This document shows positions 1 through 6,142 of a DNA stretch of 7,873 nucleotides, piece by piece. The first letter of the stretch is position 1. The number at the start of each line of letters is the position of its first letter. The DNA is taken from NCBI GenBank assembly GCA_900551985.1, contig URYG01000150.1, positions 1 to 7,873 of the forward strand, given 5' to 3'. Both the position numbers and the translations under genes were made by a program. Under the pieces are notes generated by a model. The model was not told the origin of the DNA and did not search any database. It was given only the letters and a program-made list of their open reading frames with translations. Source of the DNA: an uncultured Prevotella sp. (lineage in GTDB: Bacteria; Bacteroidota; Bacteroidia; Bacteroidales; Bacteroidaceae).

Positions 1-1
1 A

Positions 2-214
2 ACAGAGTTGTTGATGTCGAGCAATGTTACGGTAGAGATGGGCCGCTTCTATCGCCACGTCTTGGTTCAGAAGGGCTATCCACACCACGGAGCAGTAGCT
101 TTCTCTCACGTAGGCAAGACCCTGTTCGAGGTATTCAAGTATCTTGGCATCAAGGATATCGCTTACAACCAGCCAGCTAGCCTGCCTTATCCAACCGAGA
201 ATCCTTGGAAGTAA
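2..214 (+). CDS. C-terminal fragment of an L-fucose isomerase-like sugar isomerase (5' end outside the window)
   Basis: The frame is open from the first complete codon at the window edge to the TAA at 212-214, so this is the last 70 residues of a longer protein. It reads TELLMSSNVTVEMGRFYRHV, then QKGYPHHGAVAFSHVGKTL, and ends PYPTENPWK. The conserved-looking GYPHH followed by a helix and 'FKYLGI' resembles the C-terminal end of the fucose/arabinose isomerase-like proteins of Bacteroidota (COG2407 type), where a His-containing loop near the C-terminus contributes to the active site. If right, the intact enzyme is a cytoplasmic, metal-dependent aldose-ketose isomerase. The match is from memory of family style, not an alignment, and the exact sugar cannot be told from this piece. 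A terminator follows directly, so it is the last gene of its transcript. Confidence 0.55.
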   Translation, partial: TELLMSSNVTVEMGRFYRHVLVQKGYPHHGAVAFSHVGKTLFEVFKYLGIKDIAYNQPASLPYPTENPWK

Positions 215-221
215 AAATATG

Positions 222-268
222 AAGGGCAAAAGCTTTGAAAATAGAAAGCTTTTGCCCTTTCTTCTTTT
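222..268 (+). terminator. Rho-independent terminator of the isomerase-like gene
   Basis: A perfect 13-bp stem (GGGCAAAAGCTTT at 224-236 with AAAGCTTTTGCCC at 245-257) closes an 8-nt loop. Two further A-T pairs (222-223 with 258-259) extend it, and the 3' side runs into TTTCTTCTTTT. It begins 7 nt after the stop codon. The A/T flanks on both sides could let it work in both directions, but no convergent gene exists here. Confidence 0.9.
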
Positions 269-299
269 ATTAAAAAAAATAAAAAAATCCCTGCAATTC

Positions 300-330
300 T
301 TGGCAATCTCCGAAATATATGCTAAGTTTG
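300..330 (+). promoter_or_regulatory. Bacteroidota-type promoter for the GNAT-GH16 unit
   Basis: TAAGTTTG at 323-330 fits the Bacteroidota -7 consensus TAnnTTTG. A weak -33 candidate (TTGG at 300-303) lies about 20 bp upstream, the usual spacing. Only 4 nt separate the -7 box from the ATG at 335, so initiation is expected at or within a few bases of the start codon. Confidence 0.7.
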
Positions 331-334
331 CACC

Positions 335-769
335 ATGAAAGAACCTAGATTGATAGAATTAACAGAAATGAAGCCAGGTTATTTGGCAAGTATCAATAAC
401 CTATTGTCGCAGTTGAGTGATAGCATGCATACTATCACCGAGGAAGAATTGAACACTTTGATCTCCTCATCCCAAAGTCATCTCTATGTCTTGGAATCCG
501 ATGGACAATTCATCGGTATGACCACCCTCTGCCTTTATCTGTGTCCTATAGGATGGAAGGCATGGATAGAAGATGTGGTGGTTGACCAGAACCATCGCGG
601 CAAGGGATACGGAAAACTGATGGTCAGGAAGGCGATGGAAGAATGTAAGAACAGGGGGAATGTGACCCTGATGCTTACCTCGCGCCCTTCCCGCATCGTT
701 GCCAACCAGCTCTATCAGAGCCTGGGCTTCGAAAAAAGAGAAACCAACGTCTATAAAATGAAATTCTAA
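335..769 (+). CDS. GNAT-family N-acetyltransferase
   Basis: This 144-residue protein has the size and architecture of a single-domain GNAT enzyme, which transfers an acetyl group from acetyl-CoA to an amine in the cytoplasm. The core strand and pyrophosphate-binding loop are clear: IEDVVVDQNHRGKGYGKLMV at residues 78-97, with R88-G89-K90-G91-Y92-G93 matching the Q/R-x-x-G-x-G/A acetyl-CoA motif. A second family hallmark is ANQLYQSLGFEKRETNVYKM at residues 123-142, the usual 'A..LY...GF' helix-strand. The substrate cannot be told. The ATG at 335 sits 4 nt behind the -7 box, so no upstream start is plausible. The gene is followed after 27 nt by the GH16 gene with no terminator between, so the two are probably cotranscribed, though a functional link is not evident. 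Confidence 0.88.
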   Translation: MKEPRLIELTEMKPGYLASINNLLSQLSDSMHTITEEELNTLISSSQSHLYVLESDGQFIGMTTLCLYLCPIGWKAWIEDVVVDQNHRGKGYGKLMVRKAMEECKNRGNVTLMLTSRPSRIVANQLYQSLGFEKRETNVYKMKF

Positions 770-796
770 ATCACGGATTAAATAATATCAGTAACT

Positions 797-1633
797 ATGA
801 ACATGAAATCTACATGGATGGCGTGCTGCCTGCTGATGCTGTTGGGCATTCCAGGTATGGCCAAAGACAACAAGACTAACAAAAGCAACAAGTACAAACT
901 GGTTTGGCAGGAAGATTTCAAGGGCGATACCTTTGATGCTAAATCATGGAGCAAGATTCCGCGCGACAGACCCGACTGGAAGCGCCACATGTCGTATGAT
1001 GACCGCCTCTACGAAGTAAAAGACGGCAAACTCATCCTCTATGGCGTAAACAATGATGGTACCTATCAGTATGATCTGAACGGTGATGGCAAACTGGAGG
1101 CTGATACGGCACGCTTTGTCACCGGCGGCTTATACACCAAGCACAAGAAGACGATAGAATATGGTAAGGTGGAAGTCAGAGCCAAGTTGGGACAGGCACA
1201 GGGTGCATGGCCAGCCATCTGGATGTTGCCTGATAGAGAAAACGCCTGGCCTATGGGCGGTGAAATCGACATTATGGAGCATCTCAACTATGATCCGATG
1301 GCTTATCAGACCGTACATACCTATTATACGCATATCCTGAAGCTGGATTCCAATCCTCCTCATTTTGCCACAGGCAAGATAGATACCAATGGATATAATG
1401 TGTATGCGGTAGAGATTCTGCCAGATGAACTCATCTTCTCTATCAATGGTGAGAAGACCTTCTCCTATCCTCGCATTCAGACCGATAAGGAAGGACAGTA
1501 TCCTTTCGGTGCTCCTTTCTATCTCCTCATTGATATGCAGATAGAAGGCAGCTGGGTAGGAAAGGCAGATCCATCCCAGTTGCCGGTGAAAATGGAGATT
1601 GATTGGGTAAAAATGTATAAACTGAAAAAATAA
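797..1633 (+). CDS. Secreted GH16 endo-beta-glucanase (laminarinase/licheninase type)
   Basis: The 278-residue protein carries a type I signal peptide (residues 1-22, hydrophobic core CCLLMLLGIPG, likely cleavage after GMA); the Cys pair at 10-11 does not form a lipobox. The mature part is one GH16 beta-jelly-roll domain. The catalytic motif GGEIDIMEH at 154-162 gives nucleophile E156, D158 and acid/base E161, the ExDxxE pattern of laminarinase-like GH16 enzymes. Other family marks are TGGLYTKHKKTIEYGKVEVR at 109-128, GAWPAIWMLP at 136-145 and the C-terminal strand MEIDWVKMYKL. The expected activity is endo-hydrolysis of beta-1,3- or mixed beta-1,3/1,4-glucan in the periplasm or outside. No SusC/SusD pair is in the window, so it is not within a visible PUL. 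Residues 93-104 form an EF-hand-like loop (DLNGDGKLEADT). ATG 803 is an alternative start two codons later. Confidence 0.92.
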   Translation: MNMKSTWMACCLLMLLGIPGMAKDNKTNKSNKYKLVWQEDFKGDTFDAKSWSKIPRDRPDWKRHMSYDDRLYEVKDGKLILYGVNNDGTYQYDLNGDGKLEADTARFVTGGLYTKHKKTIEYGKVEVRAKLGQAQGAWPAIWMLPDRENAWPMGGEIDIMEHLNYDPMAYQTVHTYYTHILKLDSNPPHFATGKIDTNGYNVYAVEILPDELIFSINGEKTFSYPRIQTDKEGQYPFGAPFYLLIDMQIEGSWVGKADPSQLPVKMEIDWVKMYKLKK

Positions 1634-1638
1634 ACAGT

Positions 1639-1675
1639 GAGGGTGTGTCAAAAGTCCAAGACACACCCTCTTTTT
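1639..1675 (+). terminator. Rho-independent terminator after the GH16 gene
   Basis: A perfect 11-bp GC-rich stem, GAGGGTGTGTC (1639-1649) with GACACACCCTC (1660-1670), closes a 10-nt loop and is followed by TTTTTGTTTT. It lies 5 nt past the stop codon and separates the GNAT-GH16 unit from the efflux locus. Confidence 0.93.
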
Positions 1676-1700
1676 GTTTTCTGGATCCTGAATCTGAAAA

Positions 1701-1737
1701 GAAACGGCAATTTTGAACATTTTGTGATATTTTGTGA
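1701..1737 (+). promoter_or_regulatory. Candidate operator region of the efflux operon
   Basis: Two elements are visible upstream of the -7 box. GAAACGGCA at 1701-1709 recurs exactly at 6045-6053, upstream of the AraC-family gene. ATTTTGTGA occurs twice, at 1719-1727 and 1729-1737, a direct repeat with a 10-bp period, about one helical turn. AraC-family proteins, with two helix-turn-helix motifs, commonly bind such tandem half-sites near the -35/-33 region. That the downstream AraC-family protein binds here is inference. Confidence 0.35.
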
Positions 1738-1762
1738 ATAGTGATTATTTGCAGAAAATCAG

Positions 1763-1770
1763 TACCTTTG
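1763..1770 (+). promoter_or_regulatory. -7 promoter box of the efflux operon
   Basis: TACCTTTG matches TAnnTTTG exactly. No TTTG lies at the usual 19-20 bp spacing upstream (the nearest, 1731-1734, is 28 bp away), which suits a promoter needing an activator. The leader to the ATG at 1816 is 45 nt and A/T-rich. Confidence 0.7.
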
Positions 1771-1815
1771 CACCAGAAATCAATTATATTGTATATCATA
1801 AGAAACATATTAAAA

Positions 1816-3141
1816 ATGAACAAGAAAAAGATATTGTGTTTTTGTCTGGCTCTTGGGGCTTTTTCTGCGATGATGGCGCAGGAAACTCTGTCGCTGAGCC
1901 AGTGCCTGCAGATGGCGGTGGAGAATAACCTGTCGCTGCAGAAAAGCAGGAACGAGATTGCAAAGGGAAAGTATTCCATCAGCGAGAATCAGGCTAAGCT
2001 GCTGCCGCAGATCAACGCCGTGGCACAGTTGAACGACAACTTCACCCCTCCCGTTTCCGTGACGGATGGTTCTGCCTACGGCAAACCTTACAACGTGACC
2101 AAGACCCTGCAGTATAATGCTTCGGCTGGCTTGCAGCTCCAGATGCCGCTCTACAACCAGATGGTGAATACCGCCATCGACATCGCCAAGATTGCCGACC
2201 ATCTCAACCAGCTCTCTTACGAGAAGGCGCGCGAAGACCTCATCGTGCAGACTGCCAAGATGTATTACATGGCGCAGAATACTGCCGAACAGATTCGTCT
2301 GGTGAACGACAACATCAGGCGCCTGGAGGAACTCTATGGCATCACCCAGGCTTTCTACGATAATCAGATGACCCTGGAGGTGGATGTGAAGCGAGTGAAA
2401 CTCAACATCGAGAATCTCACCGTGCAGCGCGACAACGCCATCGCCATGCTCGACCAGCAATATACCATGCTCAAGTATGTAATAGATTATCCTGCGGATA
2501 AGCAGATCAAGGTAACCGAGGTGAATCCGGGAGAGATAGAGACCGTGAATGCCAACGGACTGAATACGGGACTCTACGAACTCCAGCTCCTGGAGAAGAG
2601 AAAGGAACTTGCCCAGAAGCAGACCAAGCTCGCCAAGGATGGTTATCTGCCATCGGTGAGTCTTACCGGAAGCCTGATGTATTCAGCCTTCACCGATAAG
2701 ATAGAACATTGGATTCATTCGGGCGAATCCAACCACTGGTATGGTTCCAACGGCATCGGCATCCAGCTGAGAGTGCCTGTCTTCGATGGCTTTGAGAAGC
2801 GTTCCAAGATCAGACGTGCCAAGGTAGAGGAGGAGAATGCCCGCATCGGATACGAGGATGCCTTGAAAGGTATGCAGGCGAACTATGTGAACGCCGTGAG
2901 CGAGGTGAACAACAGTCAGCGCAACTACAAGAAGCAGTTTGACAACTACACCCTGGCGCAGGATGTATATAGCGTGACAGCCGACCAGTATAAAGAAGGT
3001 GTAGGAACGATGACTGCCGTTCTCCAGGACGAGATGCGCATGAGCGAGGCCATGAACAATTATCTCACCGCCTACTATAAATATAAGGTGGCGAATCTCT
3101 CGCTCCTGAAACTCACCGGACAGTTGGATCAGGTAAAATAA
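1816..3141 (+). CDS. TolC-like outer-membrane efflux channel protein
   Basis: The 441-residue protein begins MNKKKILCFCLALGAFSAMMAQ, a clear signal peptide with cleavage after A21, and continues TLSLSQCLQMAVENNLSLQ, the standard opening of outer membrane efflux proteins. Two repeats of long helices with a strand pair follow; the second contains GYLPSVSLTGSLMYSAF and IQLRVPVFDGFEKRSKIRRA, the well-known TolC-family block, and the end is YKYKVANLSLLKLTGQL. It should form a trimeric channel across outer membrane and periplasm. An in-frame upstream start at 1741 is rejected because it lies ahead of the -7 box at 1763-1770 and would place 25 residues before the signal peptide. It is the first gene of the efflux operon, 45 nt ahead of the adaptor gene. 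Many TolC relatives lack a fixed substrate, so specificity cannot be given. Confidence 0.93.
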   Translation: MNKKKILCFCLALGAFSAMMAQETLSLSQCLQMAVENNLSLQKSRNEIAKGKYSISENQAKLLPQINAVAQLNDNFTPPVSVTDGSAYGKPYNVTKTLQYNASAGLQLQMPLYNQMVNTAIDIAKIADHLNQLSYEKAREDLIVQTAKMYYMAQNTAEQIRLVNDNIRRLEELYGITQAFYDNQMTLEVDVKRVKLNIENLTVQRDNAIAMLDQQYTMLKYVIDYPADKQIKVTEVNPGEIETVNANGLNTGLYELQLLEKRKELAQKQTKLAKDGYLPSVSLTGSLMYSAFTDKIEHWIHSGESNHWYGSNGIGIQLRVPVFDGFEKRSKIRRAKVEEENARIGYEDALKGMQANYVNAVSEVNNSQRNYKKQFDNYTLAQDVYSVTADQYKEGVGTMTAVLQDEMRMSEAMNNYLTAYYKYKVANLSLLKLTGQLDQVK

Positions 3142-3186
3142 CAAAGTAATCATGTAATAATAAGAACAATCAATCAGAATATAACA

Positions 3187-4320
3187 ATGGAACAGAACGA
3201 AAACAACAAGATAGAAACCGCTCGTGAGGAAAATGCTGCAACCACTCAGTCTTCTCACGAGGAAATGCAGAAGAAATTGAAGAAGCAGCGCATCCGCCAG
3301 ATTATCGCCAGCCTCATCGGCGTAGCCATCCTCGCCTTCGGACTCTGGAAGATAGTCTGCCTTTTCTTGGATTATAATGCCAACGAAACCAGCAACGATG
3401 CCCAGGTAGAGCAGTATATCTCTCCTGTCAACCTCCGCGCATCGGGCTACATCGCCAAGGTTTGCTTCAAGGAACACGAGGAGGTTCATAAGGGTGATAC
3501 CCTTCTTATCCTCGACGACCGTGAATATCGCATCCGACTGATGGAGGCTGAGGCTGCACTGAAGGATGCCAAGGCGGGTGCCAACGTGATTGATGCTACC
3601 CAGCAGACCACCCAGACATCGGCTACCGTCTATTCAGCATCCATCGATGAGATAGAGGTGCGCCTTGCCAAACTCGCCAAAGACTGCGAGCGCTATCGCA
3701 ACCTGGTAGAGAAGAAGGCGGCAACACCTATCCAGCTGGAGCAGCTCGAAGTGGAATATGCGGCTACCAAGAAGAAACTGGAGTCGGTAAAGCGACAGCA
3801 GGCTGCTGCCTTTAAAGGCGTAAACGAGGTGGTTACCCGCAAGCAGAATGTGGCTGCTGCCATCGAGCGTGCTGAGGCTGCGGTTGAGATGGCGAAGCTG
3901 AACCTCTCTTATTGTGTGGTGGTAGCACCATGCGATGGTAAGTTGGGTCGCCGCTCTATCGAAGAGGGACAGATGGTGAATGCAGGTACCACCATCACCT
4001 ATATCCTTCCTAATGCCCAAAAGTGGGTCATTGCCAACTATAAGGAAACCCAGGTAGAGAATCTCTATGTGGGTCAGAAGGTACGCATGACGGTGGATGC
4101 CATCAGCAACAAGGAGTTTGAGGGCACCGTTACCGCTATCTCCGGTGCTACCGGTTCCAAGTATTCTCTTGTTCCTACCGATAATTCGGCAGGCAACTTC
4201 GTGAAGATTCAGCAGCGTGTGCCTGTAAGAATCGACTTCACCAACCTCAGCAAGGAAGACAATGCCCGCCTGGCTGCAGGTATGATGGTGATTGTGAAGG
4301 CGGAGAGAAAATCAAAGTAA
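3187..4320 (+). CDS. EmrA/HlyD-family periplasmic adaptor (membrane fusion protein)
   Basis: The 377-residue adaptor has a hydrophilic, acidic cytoplasmic N-terminus (1-35), one membrane anchor at about 37-61 (IIASLIGVAILAFGLWKIV) and a periplasmic remainder. The first half of the lipoyl-like domain starts TSNDAQVEQYISPVNLRASG at 68-87, equivalent to the 'TDDAYV' opening of EmrA. A long alpha-hairpin spans about 112-240 and the second lipoyl half is APCDGKLGRRSIEEGQMV at 247-264. The beta-barrel segment ends SLVPTDNSAGNFVKIQQRVP at 327-346, a near-diagnostic EmrA signature. It should link the MFS pump to the TolC-like channel. It lies 45 nt after the channel gene and 6 nt before the pump gene, so all three are one operon. 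Confidence 0.94.
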   Translation: MEQNENNKIETAREENAATTQSSHEEMQKKLKKQRIRQIIASLIGVAILAFGLWKIVCLFLDYNANETSNDAQVEQYISPVNLRASGYIAKVCFKEHEEVHKGDTLLILDDREYRIRLMEAEAALKDAKAGANVIDATQQTTQTSATVYSASIDEIEVRLAKLAKDCERYRNLVEKKAATPIQLEQLEVEYAATKKKLESVKRQQAAAFKGVNEVVTRKQNVAAAIERAEAAVEMAKLNLSYCVVVAPCDGKLGRRSIEEGQMVNAGTTITYILPNAQKWVIANYKETQVENLYVGQKVRMTVDAISNKEFEGTVTAISGATGSKYSLVPTDNSAGNFVKIQQRVPVRIDFTNLSKEDNARLAAGMMVIVKAERKSK

Positions 4321-4326
4321 TGGAAT

Positions 4327-6021
4327 ATGGAAGAAGAATATAAGAATTATCCGTTCTATGACTGGGTGCCGAAACCGCTGGGCATCATCTTCATGATCAT
4401 CCTCTTCGTGCCGATGATTACGATGAGTGGTGTCTATTCCGCCAACAGCGGAGAAATGATGAGCGGACTGGGCATCCAGTCGGAATACATCGCCTTTGCG
4501 GGCTTCTGCACGTCGATAGGAATGGCGGCTTTCTCGCCGTTCTTCTACGAACTGGTGTGCATCCGAAGAGAGAAGATGATGTGTATCGTGGGATTCTCCA
4601 TTCTCTTTTTGCTCAGTTTCGTCTGCGCCCAGACCGATTCGCTGTTCATCCTCGGCTTGTGCAGTCTGCTGATGGGCTTTGTTCGCCAGACGCTTCTGAT
4701 GGCGCATCTCTTTGTTCTTATCCGGTATGGTTTCGGCATCGAGGCAACGAAGAATATCACACCGGGTTGCGAGCCTGCCACCGAGGAGGCTTGGGATGCG
4801 GTGGATTCGGAAAAAATGGTGTCCCAGCCGGTCATCTATCTTTTCTTCATGATTATCGGACAGTTGGGCACCTGGCTCACGGCTTGGCTTGCCTATGCTT
4901 ACGAGTGGCAGTATGTGTATCATTTCATGATGGCATTCATGCTGGCGGGCATCATCATCGTGTTCTTCACCATGCCTTATCATAAGTATCCGATGCCGAA
5001 GTTCCCGATCACGATGTCGAAGTTCGGCAATGTCACGGTGTTCAGCATCATGCTCTGCTCGTTTGCCTATGTCATGGTGTTCGGCAAGACGCTGGATTGG
5101 TTTGATGATCCTACCATCCGTTACTCTACGGTGGTCTGTCTCATCTTCACCGCCCTGTTCATCTATCTGGAGAAGACCCGCCGTTCACCTTATTTTATCA
5201 TGGAGGTGTTCCAGCTCAGGGTTATCAATTACGGCATCATGCTGTTCTTCCTCCTGATGGTCTGCAACTCCAGCGCCATGTTCGTGAATGTTTTCACCAA
5301 TGTGGGAATGAAGATAGACAACTGGCAGAATGCCACCCTGGGCAACTGGGTGATGGTGGGATATACCGTGGGCTTGATTTTTGCGGTCATCGCCAGAGCC
5401 AAGAATGTTCATCTGAAGTGGATGTACTGTCTGGGCTTCCTTTTTATCGGAGGCTACGCCCTCTTTATGTATTTCGAGGTACAGAACGACGGCATGTATG
5501 AGCGCATGAAATGGCCTATCATCATCCGTTCTACGGGAATGATGCTGCTCTATTCGCTCATCTCTACGATAGCCAACCAGCGCATGCCTTACCGCTTCAT
5601 GTCCACCTGGGTCTGCATCATGCTCACCGTTCGTATGGTCATCGCCCCATGCATCGGTTCGGCGCTCTACACCAATGTGCTTCAGCATCGCCAGCAGTAT
5701 TACGTCACCCGTTTTGCACAGGATTACGACCGCATCAGCATTGAGACGGCACGTACCTACGACCAGACGGTAAGAGGCATGAAATACCAGGGCAAGACGG
5801 AGACCGAGGCGCAGAATATGGCTGCCATGAGTGCGAAGGGTAAGGTGCAGGTGCAGGCTACGCTTGTAACAATCAAGGAGATGGCAGGCTGGACCTTCTA
5901 CGGCTGTCTGGTATGTGCCGGACTGATGCTCGTGATACCTTGGCGCAAGCGGAATATTAAGGAATTGACCCGCGAGTATCTGCTGAAGAATGTGAATGAG
6001 AAAAACTTGGGAAGGAGGTAA
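4327..6021 (+). CDS. EmrB-like MFS drug/proton antiporter (DHA2 type, about 14 TM)
   Basis: The 564-residue protein is highly hydrophobic, with about 14 predicted membrane segments starting at residues 18-38, 53-74 and 84-101 and ending at 519-538, followed by a basic C-terminal tail. Placement directly after an EmrA-type adaptor and the segment GKTLDWFDDPTIRYS (253-267) support the DHA2/EmrB family, where proton influx drives export of hydrophobic toxic compounds. A large soluble loop between the last two segments (about 450-516) is usual for EmrB. Two things are odd: the loop after TM2, where MFS proteins carry GxLaDrxGrr, reads FYELVCIRREKMM (73-85) and keeps only the basic residues; and a 31-residue hydrophilic stretch rich in acidic residues (138-168, with C148 and P150) interrupts TM4-TM5. 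The substrate is unknown. The start at 4327 lies 6 nt past the adaptor stop, indicating translational coupling. Confidence 0.88.
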   Translation: MEEEYKNYPFYDWVPKPLGIIFMIILFVPMITMSGVYSANSGEMMSGLGIQSEYIAFAGFCTSIGMAAFSPFFYELVCIRREKMMCIVGFSILFLLSFVCAQTDSLFILGLCSLLMGFVRQTLLMAHLFVLIRYGFGIEATKNITPGCEPATEEAWDAVDSEKMVSQPVIYLFFMIIGQLGTWLTAWLAYAYEWQYVYHFMMAFMLAGIIIVFFTMPYHKYPMPKFPITMSKFGNVTVFSIMLCSFAYVMVFGKTLDWFDDPTIRYSTVVCLIFTALFIYLEKTRRSPYFIMEVFQLRVINYGIMLFFLLMVCNSSAMFVNVFTNVGMKIDNWQNATLGNWVMVGYTVGLIFAVIARAKNVHLKWMYCLGFLFIGGYALFMYFEVQNDGMYERMKWPIIIRSTGMMLLYSLISTIANQRMPYRFMSTWVCIMLTVRMVIAPCIGSALYTNVLQHRQQYYVTRFAQDYDRISIETARTYDQTVRGMKYQGKTETEAQNMAAMSAKGKVQVQATLVTIKEMAGWTFYGCLVCAGLMLVIPWRKRNIKELTREYLLKNVNEKNLGRR

Positions 6022-6030
6022 AGGCAGGAA

Positions 6031-6063
6031 AGCAGATTCTTCCGGAAACGGCAGGATTCTGCT
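6031..6063 (+). promoter_or_regulatory. Imperfect dyad with the shared GAAACGGCA element, between the pump and regulator genes
   Basis: AGCAGA (6031-6036) pairs with TCTGCT (6058-6063); inside, one mismatch is followed by a further 2-3 pairs. There is no T-tract, so it is a poor terminator. The arms enclose GAAACGGCA (6045-6053), the exact 9-mer also found at 1701-1709 ahead of the efflux operon. A role in regulator binding or as an RNA hairpin after the operon is possible; neither is shown. Confidence 0.3.
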
Positions 6064-6114
6064 AAAATATCATAAATAATCAAGGCAATCATCAGAGGAG
6101 ATTGATATTTTTGT

Positions 6115-6122
6115 TATCTTCG
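6115..6122 (+). promoter_or_regulatory. Probable -7 box of the AraC-family regulator gene
   Basis: TATCTTCG differs from TAnnTTTG at one base and lies 20 nt before the ATG at 6143. GATATTTTTGT directly precedes it (6104-6114). It would give the regulator its own transcript, though read-through from the efflux operon also seems possible since no good terminator stands between. Confidence 0.5.
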
Positions 6123-6142
6123 CAGTTAAAGCAATTTTCAAA

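Noticed and set aside
1741..1815. In-frame upstream ATG extending the TolC-like protein by 25 residues
   Set aside because: It precedes the -7 box at 1763-1770 and would bury the signal peptide that begins at 1816.
2683..3489. Long antisense open frame (268 codons) across the channel and adaptor genes
   Set aside because: It opposes two well-supported genes, has no promoter or family features, and such frames are common opposite GC-richer coding DNA. The same holds for the antisense frames at 1130-1979, 1810-2460, 4312-4983 and 5185-5688.
4320..4343. Seven-codon mini-frame whose ATG overlaps the adaptor stop codon (TAATG)
   Set aside because: It overlaps the start of the pump gene in another frame; the peptide has no meaning and the 6-nt gap already explains coupling.
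4557..4985. A 142-codon same-strand frame inside the EmrB-like gene
   Set aside because: It is an out-of-phase shadow of transmembrane codons, rich in Cys, His and Arg, with no start signal.
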